From positions 1-36,348 of the IMG/VR virus record IMGVR_UViG_3300001748_000009: DNA of 36,348 nt; one strand, 5' to 3'. Under the pieces are notes generated by a model. The model had not been told where the DNA came from and ran no database searches. It saw only the letters and a program-made list of their open reading frames with translations. A program made the translations under genes and the position numbers. The stretch is from a virus. Below are positions 11,277-21,800 of this stretch, in pieces (positions within the stretch are counted from its first letter, which is position 1; each line of letters opens with the position of its first letter).

Positions 11277-11855
11277 CTACCCATTCGAAAAAATTGTTCC
11301 AGACGTTGTACTACCGGAAAAAGTTATGGTTTCTGAGCCGCTATCGCTAGAAGGCAATACCCCATCAGCAGAAGAATCAGAAGTAGCAAGGTTGGGATCA
11401 TTAAGCCAGATGCTGTAGTTGCTGCTGATTACATATGCTGCCAGCTCATCGGTGTTGGTGGTGCCTTCAATAGCTGCTTCCTTTTCGTCGCTTTTGGCGC
11501 GAATCTCTGCACGTTCAGCCAAAACTTCATCAGAAGCTGGCTTGCCATTAGGCTCAGCACTGCGAGTGATCATCCAGTCAGTAGGTGCTAGCAGGGTGCC
11601 AGCAGTGGTTTTAGTCTGCGCTACCCATTGCTCAACCAGTTGAGCGTGATCCTTCGGGATGAGTTGCCCGTCCTGGTCATAACCCCAGTAGAAACGCTGA
11701 TCCCAAACTGGATCGGGCTGCACCCATACAATGCCAAGCGCATCGCGGTCTTCCTGAGTGCTAAGTCGTAACCAGTTGCTGGGATACTGCACATCACCAA
11801 ACGTAAAGGCACGATCTGGTGGAAGAAGGCGATTGTCGGGAAGCTTGTAGGGCAT
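11277..11855 (-). CDS. Tail-fibre chaperone-like protein
   Basis: A 192-residue protein. The middle segment TLLAPTDWMITRSAEPNGKP followed by AERAEIRAKSDEKEAAIE resembles the C-terminal part of phage tail-fibre assembly chaperones, where a DWM...R motif precedes a long helix. The N-terminal half (LPDNRLLPPDRAFTFGDVQYP) binds or mimics fibre segments in such families. The C-terminus is Ser/Thr/Gly-rich and low-complexity, so it may be attached to the fibre itself. Location right after the fibre genes supports the call, which remains moderate. Confidence 0.62.
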   Translation of the reverse strand: MPYKLPDNRLLPPDRAFTFGDVQYPSNWLRLSTQEDRDALGIVWVQPDPVWDQRFYWGYDQDGQLIPKDHAQLVEQWVAQTKTTAGTLLAPTDWMITRSAEPNGKPASDEVLAERAEIRAKSDEKEAAIEGTTNTDELAAYVISSNYSIWLNDPNLATSDSSADGVLPSSDSGSETITFSGSTTSGTIFSNG

Positions 11856-11912
11856 GATCTCAGGGCGTTAGTAGCATTTTAGTGGAAAGACAAGGCTTGT
11901 TCACTTGTGGGG

Positions 11913-12002
11913 TCATCGAAGGCTTCTAATACCAAAACCGATAAACCATCCGATAAAAAGGCCGATCAACGCCCCAAAGCAAAATAAAAGATATTCAGTC
12001 AT
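11913..12002 (-). CDS. 29-aa single-pass membrane peptide
   Basis: The ATG at 12002 overlaps the fibre stop as ATGA. The peptide starts MTEYLLFCFGALIGLFIGWF and ends IRSLR. It is almost entirely one membrane segment with a glycine-spaced face (GxxxG-like repeats), and the basic tail suggests a cytoplasmic C-terminus. Such tiny peptides can be holins, antiholins or lysis regulators. Only the coupled start and the clean membrane profile support it. Confidence 0.55.
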   Translation of the reverse strand: MTEYLLFCFGALIGLFIGWFIGFGIRSLR

Positions 12003-14476
12003 CGGGCGCGGGATGTGGCGAATGGGTGCTCGGCGAAGGCGGCGTAGATGTAGGTGGCGCCACTGCTGTTGTATGCGGACAGTGCTGTGCGCAGCTTGAA
12101 TCCGTTACTGAGAATGTCGTGATGATAATTTGTACTTGTAGTCTCTTGCGTTGATTGATTGGGCATTAGCAGAGCATCAACGACATTGTATGTATTGCGA
12201 GCAGTATCGTGCATCACCCAGCTATCGCTGGACGCCGAAGAGTTTTTAATCATGATCCACCTCGGCCTAAACCCGGTATAAACAAACGTCCCATCTGTGC
12301 TGCCATTGCCGGTGTAGCTGCCAAAAGAAGAGTACCCGTCTACTGGGGCGAAGCAGTAGGCGACGTAATTTTGACCACTGCCGTTGGCCTGTCCAACAGT
12401 ATTAACTGTAAACACTGAAGATGTTGGATCTGTACTATTCCAGTATTCATTACCTGAAGCAGCACTAACAGTAAGATTTAAAATCAAACGATTTGCAGCA
12501 CCCGCTGCTTTAGAATAAACCGCCCAGTTTTCAGCGTTAGTTCTACTTTTGACAAGTATAAGCTCAGGTGCGGCATTCAAACCGTGCCCAATCGTTGCTA
12601 AAGATCCTGTTCCCGTATAACTAACAATCGAGAACCCCGCACTAGCATTAGCCCTCACGCTAGAAGTGATGCTGCCATCTGTGTTGGAGACTGTTGATGA
12701 ACCGGCGTCCCAAGTCCAGGCGACGTAGGTAGTTCCAGATCCATTTACCCTTCCTGCCGCATCCGTGCCAAGCGTAAATCCATCGGAATTAAAAGCAGTT
12801 AAACGATCTGTTTCAGTTCCCTCTCCTGCTGTTGAATCACTAAACAGCACCTTCGTAACACCACGGATCTGATCGAATATCTGGTGAGATAATGCGCTGC
12901 TTCTAGCCTTAAACCATATAAAATCAGGCGAGAAGTTCAGCCCACTAATGGTCTGCGTGCTGCCATTGCCCGTATACAGCGCCACATCCATCGCCGTGCT
13001 GCCGTCAGCAATCGTTGGCTCCGGCAGGTTGGTGGTGCAGAGTGCCTTGAAGCCGCTGGGGGCGGTGTAGGCGAAAGGGCGTTGGCCTGCGTTTAGTGAG
13101 AAATCAGTGTAATTAGAAGCATCGTTTGAATAAGGGGTGACAACTACAGCATACGTTCCAGACGCAATAGAAGTAAACTGTGCATTTGTTCCTGAAGCTG
13201 GATTGCCACTGTTTTCCCATACGCCATCTTTAGCCACCCAAACTTTTCCGGCGTCTAAATCAAAGGCGACTGATAGAACAGTTCCAGTTGTAGCGCCGCT
13301 GGTTGTCAGGTTAGTCAATGAAGAATTATTACGTTTATACCAAGTAGACCCATTGCCTCCAACGCCAAAGCAAAAAGCATCGGAAGCGTCGCTCGCCCTA
13401 TTTGCCAAGCTAGTTCCAACTGCTTTTATTCCAACCTCACCCGCCTGAAAGCTAGCGGCATACACAGGAGTGACTGCACACTCAAAATACCATTTGCCTG
13501 CTGACACACCGACAGTGCCGCGACAGGATTCATTCTGTGCCGTTCTTGTACTTGTTTTGATGTCCAGATTTCCGTTTGAAAGCGTAGGTAAACTACTGCT
13601 TCTATCAAGCGGATTCAACGTCGCATAATTCCCCACCACCTCACCACCAGCACCAGTGTCTGTCTGCGTGCCATTAGTGGGGGAGTCTACGAGGCTGTCG
13701 TTGCCTGCACCAGCAGTGACGCTGATGTTGTTAACGGTCCAAGTGTTGCTGTTCCCACTAGTGTCCGTCCCTAGTGCGGCGGCGGTGCTGTTATCGCTGA
13801 AGGGCAGGTGGAACCCGTTGGTGCCGTAGCTGCCGGTGTATGCGATGGGTTGCCACACGCCGTTGGTGTCGAACTCACCGAAGCTGCTGGGGTCTAGGGC
13901 TTGGCCGTCGATGAAGTGGACGTCGGCTAGGTAGCCGGAGAAATAAAAACCATTAGCCCAAGCACCTATCCTGTGCTCAACAGCAGCGTTAATCTGCCCG
14001 TCAAAGTTTTGCGTAGGATATTGCGTGACTAATAGCTGCGTTTGCAGCACACCATTAACATAGATCTTTATGCGATTAGAGTCTGTTCCTTGCGTTGTGT
14101 CCCACGCAACAACAACGTGATACCAAGCAGATAGATCTCTAAATACCGCCGAAGTTCGGATGTAAAAGTAGTTTGTCCCGCTACCTTGATATTGCTCAAC
14201 TTGAAGGGTGTCAGCTTGGAAATAAATAGCTAATTGGACTGGTGATCCACTGGTTGCGCCTGTGCCAAATAGATGTGTGTTGGTATAGCTGCTTGCAAGC
14301 GCACTCCTCTTCACCCACCCCGCCCAGGTCCACGTCTTCCTGTTGCCAGCCGATGCAGGTGTTCTGGACAAGAAGCCACTGTCACTACTGTTAAAACGCA
14401 AGGATCTGGAGATACCCTCAGCAGCAGCGGCTTCAGCAGGTTTTAGAAGCAGTGGGTTCGCAGATCCAGGAATCAT
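11999..14476 (-). CDS. LamG-domain tail fibre / receptor-binding protein
   Basis: An 825-residue protein. Residues about 25-215 form a concanavalin/LamG-like domain (TWTWAGWVKRS, WYHVVVAWDTT, IKIYVNGVLQT). A SPRY-like segment (KWYFECAVTP, then GEVGIKAVG) follows at about 315-450. The C-terminal part has repeated modules with DFIWFKARSS, LILVKSRTN and RWIMIKNSS, each followed by 'W...' and a YVAW/YVAY strand, a layout known in aquatic phage fibres. These domains bind carbohydrates, so the protein probably touches the host surface. ATGA overlap with the preceding fibre gene. Confidence 0.85.
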   Translation of the reverse strand: MIPGSANPLLLKPAEAAAAEGISRSLRFNSSDSGFLSRTPASAGNRKTWTWAGWVKRSALASSYTNTHLFGTGATSGSPVQLAIYFQADTLQVEQYQGSGTNYFYIRTSAVFRDLSAWYHVVVAWDTTQGTDSNRIKIYVNGVLQTQLLVTQYPTQNFDGQINAAVEHRIGAWANGFYFSGYLADVHFIDGQALDPSSFGEFDTNGVWQPIAYTGSYGTNGFHLPFSDNSTAAALGTDTSGNSNTWTVNNISVTAGAGNDSLVDSPTNGTQTDTGAGGEVVGNYATLNPLDRSSSLPTLSNGNLDIKTSTRTAQNESCRGTVGVSAGKWYFECAVTPVYAASFQAGEVGIKAVGTSLANRASDASDAFCFGVGGNGSTWYKRNNSSLTNLTTSGATTGTVLSVAFDLDAGKVWVAKDGVWENSGNPASGTNAQFTSIASGTYAVVVTPYSNDASNYTDFSLNAGQRPFAYTAPSGFKALCTTNLPEPTIADGSTAMDVALYTGNGSTQTISGLNFSPDFIWFKARSSALSHQIFDQIRGVTKVLFSDSTAGEGTETDRLTAFNSDGFTLGTDAAGRVNGSGTTYVAWTWDAGSSTVSNTDGSITSSVRANASAGFSIVSYTGTGSLATIGHGLNAAPELILVKSRTNAENWAVYSKAAGAANRLILNLTVSAASGNEYWNSTDPTSSVFTVNTVGQANGSGQNYVAYCFAPVDGYSSFGSYTGNGSTDGTFVYTGFRPRWIMIKNSSASSDSWVMHDTARNTYNVVDALLMPNQSTQETTSTNYHHDILSNGFKLRTALSAYNSSGATYIYAAFAEHPFATSRAR

Positions 14477-17076
14477 GAGACGTTCAAAATAGCTTGCGCC
14501 GTGATGCGACTGGCGCTCTCTACATAATAGGCAATAACATCAATAGCACTAGCCGTTGTGGTCAAAGTCGGTGCCGTACCACCAGCAAACTTCCAGTAGC
14601 TGCCAAATGCCAACGTACGCGATCCCGTACCGTCCTGTGTCACCACAATCACACCAGACTGTCCAGCCGTAAGATTGCTTGGGTTTGCCAGTGTCCGGTT
14701 ACCAGCAAGTGTCACGCTGAAATTATTACCAGTAGCAAAATCAGGTGTAATCGTCGCACCATCGGTCAACGCAATTACTGTTCCACGCTGCGCCTTGGTA
14801 AAACTCTGCGTTACCGCCAGACCCGCAACAGTTGTCGTTGCATCAGGCAGTGTGATGGTCCGATCAGCCGTGGGATCAACAACCGTCAGCGTGGTTTCAA
14901 AATCATCCGCCGTAGCACCTTCAAAGATCAGAGTGCCATCAAGTGTTACGTTGCCGATAAATCGTGCTGTGCTGTCAAATACTGCCGCACCAGTAACATC
15001 CAGCGTTCCAGGAATATCGACATTGCTAGTAAATTCAGCAGCGGTGCCACCGGCATTGGTTTGCAACAACTGACGTGCAGTGCCGAACTCAAGCTTGCTA
15101 ACGGCAATTGCAGCACTCGCATTGATGTCAGCATTAACAATCGCTCCAGCAGTAAGGCTAGTCACTCCAGCATTGCTAATCGTCACATCACCTGTAACCT
15201 CGACTGCGGCGGGAGTATTTAATGAGTTTCCAACGATTAGCCGCCCGCTATTCAATGCTTCAAGCTTGCTAAAAGCAATGGCCGCGCTCGAATTCACATC
15301 AGCATTGACAATCGTGTCATTAGCAATCATTGCGCTAGTGACAGTGCCAGTATCGCCGGTTGTTACGACATCGCCAGTAACATCTGGAAATGTAATTGTA
15401 TGATCGCTAGTTGGATCTTCAACCGTGATTGTCGTTTCATATTCATCATCTGTGCTGCCTTCAAAAACAATGACAACTCCATCGCCAAGATTTAAGTCAC
15501 CAGTCAGCGTTCCACCAGCTTTTGCTAATTTTTTAGTGTCAAGCTCCTGCAGTACAGCTTGAACATTGTTGCCAGTAATGTCACCTGTAGGCGTGACACT
15601 GATGTTTGCAGCGGTCTGACCGGCAATAGCGTTTGAAACGTCAACCAAGCTAAAGGTTGCGCCAGAACCCAATGACACCAGCATGTCAGGTGGTGCTAGT
15701 GCAACAGCAGGTGCAGCGCCGGAACCCGTACCAGAATCCGAAACAACCACGTAGTAATTCAGGTTGCTAACCGCAGGCGCAGGCAACGCAGACCCTGCAG
15801 TAAAACCAGCAGCACTACCAGCAGTGGTAACGCTTCCAAGCAAATTTGTACTGGCATCATATGTACCAGCCAGAATCAAATTTCCGCTGATAACGGTAAT
15901 TGGAACAAACGAGTTGCCAGTATGAACGTAAAGGTCTTCGTTCTTCTCATCATAGAAAAACTGGCCCTTAAAATCTGCCGCCGGAAAGGTAACAACATTG
16001 TCAGTAGCACCAGCGCCGCCAAATTTGCAGACAGAAGAATCACTAAGTTTTGCGCCAGTAATAGCGCCAGTGCCAATTAATGCGCTACCAATAGTGCCGG
16101 TTGTCAGCTTGCTGGTTGGCAGGTCAGGGATATCTGCAACTTCAATTGATGCACCAACACTGACGTGACCAGTGTCTGTAATTGTGACTTTGGTAAAAGT
16201 ACCTCCTCCAGCGACCTTGACCTCATGATTCAAGACGCCAACACCTGTTACCTCAAGGTCACTTCCAGGAGATACAGCACCTGCCGTTGAATCAGTAGCT
16301 ACTGGGATATCGCTAGACTCAACGTCTTTTGTATTAACAACTAGGCCCTTAGCGTTGACATCAACAAGCTTAAAAGTTCCGCCTGATGCGGTAATGTCAT
16401 TATCGATTTCAATCTTGCTTGTATCCATACGCAGGCCGTCGCCATCAACCTGAACGCCTCCTTTTGCAGATGAGCTAGCAGTTGGCAGGTCGGTGCCTAC
16501 AATCGCCCGATAACTAACAGCACCTGCAGCTCCGGTCGGTCCAGCGAGAAATTGTGCTGCAGCACTCGTGTCGTCAAGCGTAGTGTTGACAGTTACCTCA
16601 TCACCGCTGGTCGTCACTGTGACATTCACGATGCCTGCAATACCACCGACAACAGTGTTGACCGAGCCCGCAGCTTTGATGCTCACCCATTGCGAGCCAT
16701 CCCAGCAATAAATCTTGTCGTCATCAGTATCTAGCGCAATCTGTCCCGTAAAAGCACCAGAGGCCGGTAGAGTCGTGACCAAGTCAACAGTTGACTCATC
16801 AGCAAGCTTGGCCGCCGTGACACCATCAGCCGCAAGCTGGTCCGTATCAATTCCCCCGTCAGCAATTGCGGTCCCTGCAATATCACCTGCACTAAAAACG
16901 ATCTTCGCACCAGGAATGGTGGCATCAGCAATCAAGGTCGTAGCATTGCCGACCAAATCGGTAACAGTAATCCGTTTAGTCTCACTGGCACTTGAATCAG
17001 CCACTGCAAGCTGATCAGTTGCCGCAAGGTCAACTCCTGCAAGAGCTGAAAGCTCGCTGATTCTAAGATCCGCCAT
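14473..17076 (-). CDS. Large tail fibre protein with internal repeats
   Basis: An 867-residue protein. The N-terminus (MADLRISELSALAGVDLAAT) is a typical fibre attachment segment, followed by DKIYCWDGSQWVSI. Two copies of a collagen-free beta module (about residues 555-595 and 715-755; FEGSTDDEYETTITV versus FEGATADDFETTLTV) and several IVNAD-type repeats (SAAIAFSKLEAL, SAAIAVSKLEFG) show internal duplication. The end (GNRTLANPSN) resembles many phage fibres. The 44-bp gap upstream is AT-rich; I see no clear promoter there. It probably forms a trimeric side fibre paired with the LamG protein. Confidence 0.85.
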   Translation of the reverse strand: MADLRISELSALAGVDLAATDQLAVADSSASETKRITVTDLVGNATTLIADATIPGAKIVFSAGDIAGTAIADGGIDTDQLAADGVTAAKLADESTVDLVTTLPASGAFTGQIALDTDDDKIYCWDGSQWVSIKAAGSVNTVVGGIAGIVNVTVTTSGDEVTVNTTLDDTSAAAQFLAGPTGAAGAVSYRAIVGTDLPTASSSAKGGVQVDGDGLRMDTSKIEIDNDITASGGTFKLVDVNAKGLVVNTKDVESSDIPVATDSTAGAVSPGSDLEVTGVGVLNHEVKVAGGGTFTKVTITDTGHVSVGASIEVADIPDLPTSKLTTGTIGSALIGTGAITGAKLSDSSVCKFGGAGATDNVVTFPAADFKGQFFYDEKNEDLYVHTGNSFVPITVISGNLILAGTYDASTNLLGSVTTAGSAAGFTAGSALPAPAVSNLNYYVVVSDSGTGSGAAPAVALAPPDMLVSLGSGATFSLVDVSNAIAGQTAANISVTPTGDITGNNVQAVLQELDTKKLAKAGGTLTGDLNLGDGVVIVFEGSTDDEYETTITVEDPTSDHTITFPDVTGDVVTTGDTGTVTSAMIANDTIVNADVNSSAAIAFSKLEALNSGRLIVGNSLNTPAAVEVTGDVTISNAGVTSLTAGAIVNADINASAAIAVSKLEFGTARQLLQTNAGGTAAEFTSNVDIPGTLDVTGAAVFDSTARFIGNVTLDGTLIFEGATADDFETTLTVVDPTADRTITLPDATTTVAGLAVTQSFTKAQRGTVIALTDGATITPDFATGNNFSVTLAGNRTLANPSNLTAGQSGVIVVTQDGTGSRTLAFGSYWKFAGGTAPTLTTTASAIDVIAYYVESASRITAQAILNVS

Positions 17077-17120
17077 GTTTAGACCGGAAAGCTTTTAATT
17101 TTTATATGGCAAGTCTAGCT

Positions 17121-18017
17121 TCAATCCTCCTCTTCCAACAGGAGGTAGGAGCTGTCGTCTTGTTCAAGCGCAATCTTGTCCCCATCTTCCTGCAGCAGAT
17201 AGCGTCTAGCTTCAGTTAGAGCTTTGATCTTGATTGGTCCTGTAGTCACAAATTCAATACTGCTAATAACAACATCGCCAGGACGAAACTCTGTAGCAGC
17301 ATTTGTCACAATAGCGTCAAACTCCCACCAAAGCGCATCGTTAGTTTGCGTTGCGGCAAACGATCCACTTGCTGCAGACGTATTTGCTGATTTGATGTAA
17401 AACTTGGCATGAAATGATGATCCAATTTCAGTGCGAAGAATCAACTGCATTAAATAATGCGCTGGCTCTTTGCCTGTATTGTTTGCATAATCCCACTCAG
17501 CGTTTAACCTGCCACTACCGCTGATCAAGGTACTGTATTGCTGGCGATGTTGATCGCTTAATACAGTCACATCTACAGTTTCTCGACTTGTATTCAACTC
17601 ATATTCCGTAATTGCTGCGAGCAGACGTGAGTCTCGATCTCTAACTACTACACGAATTGGAATTGTGCGCGTAATCGCGTTCAAAGAAACAAGTCCTGTG
17701 CTTGAGCCCTCAAGACTGTTGTCAAAAGTGTCATATAACTTGATTCCCCCCAAGTCGTCAATAAATACATACCAATTCCCGCTGGCTTGCACCGTGTTGT
17801 TGTCCCAGCCTGCGGCATCAACAAAATCTAAAGTCGTCCCGTCAGTTGATGTAATTTCAATCAGATCACCAGTAATTAAATAACCGTCTTCAAAATCAAA
17901 ACTAAATCGATTTCGTGTTGCATTAACATCAGATCGATCGACACGAGATTCCATAGAACCTTCTAGCGATTTTCTAGTTAATTCAATGTTGCCGATATTG
18001 CCAAGAAAGATACCCAT
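17121..18017 (-). CDS. Putative tail protein, 298 aa
   Basis: No family is recognised securely. It is a beta-rich protein starting MGIFLGNIGNIELTRKSLEG and ending in the acidic repeat QEDGDKIALEQDD followed by YLLLEEED. That ending, repeated LLxEDG/LEQD units, is common at the C-termini of phage tail tip and fibre proteins. Coupled to the neighbour by a TAATG overlap and placed between a tube-like protein and the fibres, it is likely part of the tail tip or baseplate. Confidence 0.65.
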   Translation of the reverse strand: MGIFLGNIGNIELTRKSLEGSMESRVDRSDVNATRNRFSFDFEDGYLITGDLIEITSTDGTTLDFVDAAGWDNNTVQASGNWYVFIDDLGGIKLYDTFDNSLEGSSTGLVSLNAITRTIPIRVVVRDRDSRLLAAITEYELNTSRETVDVTVLSDQHRQQYSTLISGSGRLNAEWDYANNTGKEPAHYLMQLILRTEIGSSFHAKFYIKSANTSAASGSFAATQTNDALWWEFDAIVTNAATEFRPGDVVISSIEFVTTGPIKIKALTEARRYLLQEDGDKIALEQDDSSYLLLEEED

Positions 18018-18442
18018 TAGATTGTTACCCCAGTCAACGCACCAGTGCCTTGGAAGCTAATTTGAGCAGAGCTGACTTCTCCTACACCAACAGAATAGCT
18101 AACGCTTGTAACATAAGCAGTCAGACGCACATCATGATTTTTGTTTCCCTCAACAAGTCGCAAACGCAAATCAACAGTATCGCCGCTCTCCACCCCTGAA
18201 ATTTTTAATACTTTTTTTAGTGCTGTTGCCGCGTCATTACGCCCACCATCATCGTTGTAATACAACAAGGACGCACTGCCGCTAAACTCTTGCACGCCTG
18301 GCACATAAGTGCGCTGATCGTCTCCCAGCGTTGTTGTCTCCAACACCTCCAACGATCCAGTCAAAGACCAGTTCGTGACCTTGACCTGAGTGGTGCCATC
18401 AATTAAAAGACGGCCATCGCGGCCTGTATACATCTTGGCCAT
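18017..18442 (-). CDS. Tail-tube-like protein downstream of J
   Basis: A 141-residue beta-rich protein starting MAKMYTGRDGRLLIDGTTQV; the ending SSAQISFQGTGALTG is the typical last strand of tail tube proteins. The order of strands (KVTNWSLTG, FSGSASLLYY, VDLRLRLVEG) fits the tube fold. A separate, larger tube gene exists at 26678, so this one may form a specialised ring at the tail tip or a distal extension. Overlaps its neighbours by one base on each side. Confidence 0.65.
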   Translation of the reverse strand: MAKMYTGRDGRLLIDGTTQVKVTNWSLTGSLEVLETTTLGDDQRTYVPGVQEFSGSASLLYYNDDGGRNDAATALKKVLKISGVESGDTVDLRLRLVEGNKNHDVRLTAYVTSVSYSVGVGEVSSAQISFQGTGALTGVTI

Positions 18443-18822
18443 CAGAGTAGTGCCGCCACCAGATTCACTGTAACCGAGCTGATGCCTGGGCGCACCTGTT
18501 GCATTTGCGGAGCCAACTCATATCTCCAACGATTTCCCCAATATTCCGCGCCAATTGACTCTCCCTTGCCACCCCAGCCACGCTTTGCATTATCTAGCAA
18601 CGCAAAAGTCTGAAACGTGCCCTGCATTTCGTGGTAATGCTCACCAAACTGCTCAGCTTGCAAATCAGTCAGATTGCTGTAAACAAGCTGCAACTTCATT
18701 CCAGTGCGCTTGCTTCCGTAGAGAATACGAATCTCTTTGCCGTCTTGAGCACGGTATTTCTTGACTGGGAAATCACCAGCCTCGTAAGATCTTGCAGTCG
18801 GGGTAAAGTTGGGAAAGTTCAT
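18442..18822 (-). CDS. Minor tail protein, 126 aa
   Basis: Starts MNFPNFTPTARSYEAGDFPV and contains GKEIRILYGSKRTGMKLQL and LTDLQAEQFGEHYHEMQGTF. I recall similar proteins next to tip proteins in cyanophages; the FxPTARSYxPG start is characteristic of that group. No enzymatic motif. It overlaps the J gene by 4 bp and the tube-like gene by 1 bp, so it is expected to be a structural adaptor of the tail tip. Confidence 0.7.
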   Translation of the reverse strand: MNFPNFTPTARSYEAGDFPVKKYRAQDGKEIRILYGSKRTGMKLQLVYSNLTDLQAEQFGEHYHEMQGTFQTFALLDNAKRGWGGKGESIGAEYWGNRWRYELAPQMQQVRPGISSVTVNLVAALL

Positions 18823-21800
18823 TCCAGCACCTCAAAAATTTCAGGACTCAAGAGGTCATTCACAATTTTACTCGTTTGATCCTCAAAGACAGGGAAATGA
18901 CTTGCGGTCACATCAACCAACCCATCTTCGGCCAATCCGACCTCTTCAACAAGGTAAACGCCAAAACGTCTTGCGATCCTCGTAATGTTGACTAAGGCGT
19001 TCGCTAGTGTTGCGTCCGTCACTCGTTGATTTTCAATCGTGATCTCTTCAGTCACGACTGCTTCGGATCCTGGTCTATAAATGTGAGCAGTGTAAACACC
19101 GTCGGCTAGTGAAGCGGCAGACAGCAGTGACAGATCTTGACGAATCGCTCCAGTATAAAGAGCGTCGTACGGCGACACGGCAGTCTCAACCCTGATGTAG
19201 TTGCCAGGAGCAAGACCTAAATTGCTTGGCGTTGTCTTGAAGCGCACAACATGATCTACACGACGACGAATGCTTAGCAGATATCTTGCGGCAGCAAATG
19301 CGTGCGAACGACGAGTGCAGAAATTCGTCATATCAAAAACTTCCTGCTTTCCCGGATACCCTGGCTCGTTGTAGCGAACCATCATTGACTCCTCTACCGG
19401 CATACCGTTTGGCTTCATCGTGCGATATTTCATCACAGCACGAAAATCCTCGCGTTCATTTTGATCTAAGTATTCAAGCTCAAAGCTTCCCTCGATAATG
19501 TTTCCATCGTTGAAAATCTGCGTAATCGGTACACTCCTTGTGATCTGATGCGCCCCATCTGTCGGCAATGCAGGAACAAGGGCAAACCTGCCATTTTTGA
19601 TCACAAAGCTGCACAAAAACAACGGGGCAAGTTGTGTCAGATAAGATCTCAGATTGACTTGAGATGTAATTGCGCCATCAAACCGCATCCAATAATTTTT
19701 GATGAATTTTGCAGTTTTCTCAAACTCTGCTTTGTCTACAAGTTTTTCGCTGATCTCTTGAGCAACAGCGCGACCTGGCTGCGTCAAGCAGTAATAAGCT
19801 ACATCAGCAAAATTGTTAGTCGGACCGTAAACATTATCCTCAAGCCTCGTCAACGAAATTCCGTTTTTCAAATACACCTGAATCTGTCGTAAGCTTTGAA
19901 TTGAATTTAATGTCCGCAGCTTTAAGCCAATCATCGCCAAGTCGTTATAGTTGGCCACCGTAGAAGTATCTTCCGATTCATTCATGTAAACAATTTCGCA
20001 TTCTGGGCCGTTCTCGCAACTTCTGCTCACCTCTTGGTAAACACTAAGCTCTTTGATTTGACTAAACGCTTCAAACTCTCGAATATAGTCAGAGCGAGGC
20101 TCCCCCTGCCTGCAGCTAACGCCAGACGCACGCCAACGCATCGCCATCTTGCCACTTCTGCCAAATCTATGAGCGTACCAAGACGCACTGCTAATAGTTA
20201 TTTCATGATCATACGTTTCGCCTTCAATAACAGTTCCTTCTGTTGAGATAATACGCGCATCAGTAATTGCCCAGTATTTGGCTACATCATTTCTTGCGAT
20301 GAATTCTTCCGAATCGTTCTTAGCAACAAAGCCTCTTAAAAACATAGTAAATTTTACGCCCTTGCTAGTAAAAGAAAAAGTGTTTTCCCTGTATTCGTCA
20401 TACTTGGCTCGACTGCCAAAGATAGGATCATTCACATTCTTTAGGTTTTGCAAAAGTGTTTCGTAGTAAGCCATCGTATAGCCACCACCTAAATCCCCTG
20501 TATTGCCCTGAGCATCAACAGCGGTTTCTTGGAACATGTTATTGACAGTGCAAACCACAGGCCCGTAAGCGCGAGTAGCATCCCCAGATCTAAACTCTGG
20601 GTTTACAAGCAGTGCATCAATAGGTTCAACAAACGCATTGAACATTAATTCAAACGGGCCATACACTGTTTCCTCGCGTGTCCTGCGAACATCGCCGCTT
20701 GCATCTAAAGTAAATACAGTTTGATTCTCGTAAGACTTGTAGCGTGAAATGTTGGCAGAGTCTTTGGGAATCAACTTGAACTCATATTGCTTTTTGCTGG
20801 GGTGCTTGATCCTGATATAGTTGAATTTATCAATTGGCGCATTTCCTTGCACACAAAACAATGTGTTGTTCAAAATATCAAAACCTTCGTGAACAGCGTC
20901 ACCTTCAGTGGTGTCAACACCAGTCACAGGATCGACACCCTGCGGAGCCTCAACATCTTTCACGCCAAGCACAAAAAACATTGTGCGACGCATATATTTA
21001 TTCATTGTCGGTGTACTAAGATTAATCTTGTCCCTATCAAATCGAGTCAACTCACCGGGGGTTGGGATTGCATTAAAATTGCACAAACCATTTAATCTTC
21101 CCCATAGCTGACTTTTGATTCCAAGTTCAGTAACCTCTGCAGCACGAGTGTTGCGAACCTGACCGAAATCCACCTTATGAAGCGGATAGTAAGACATGCC
21201 AATGAAATAATTTCTGAAATCGTTATTTCCTTCTGAATGAATATAATTATCAAAACCAAACCTTCCGGCAACACCTATCTCTCTATTCGTACCTGTAAAT
21301 TCAATGCATTCCAGCTCATACTCGTAATCTCTGCCCGGAAGCCAAATATCGTTGGGGCGCTGAATAACCTTAAACAAGGCTCGGTTTATCATAAAAATTT
21401 CATTTAATCGCAACAAGTCATCGCCACGTTCACGATAAGAATTGATCGCAGAATTTATATCATCAATTGTGACGCCTGATTTGCTATCAAACCTTGCATC
21501 TTGTGCGCTCATCGTGTCGCCCTTAATGCGATAAACGATAATGTCGCCTCTAGTGATTTGCGTGACTTCAGGGTCTCCAGGGAAAAAATTGCCCCCATCC
21601 TTTCGTCGCACACCTAAAACACCCATCTTCAGTGCATAGCCCCTGCCAATACCAGGCATTCCCTGTTCACGCCCATCAGCTTCCCTTCCAGCAATCTTTC
21701 GCCTTGTATTGGCAATGCGATCGTTTGGGTCGTTCTTAAATAAATTTTGTTCATTCAATCTGGGCAGACTAACAACTTCCCAGTTCGGCCTATAGTGCCC

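Noticed and set aside
14494-15222. 242-codon open frame on the plus strand
   Set aside because: Antisense to the large fibre gene, Arg/Ser/Cys-rich and without domain pattern; a shadow.
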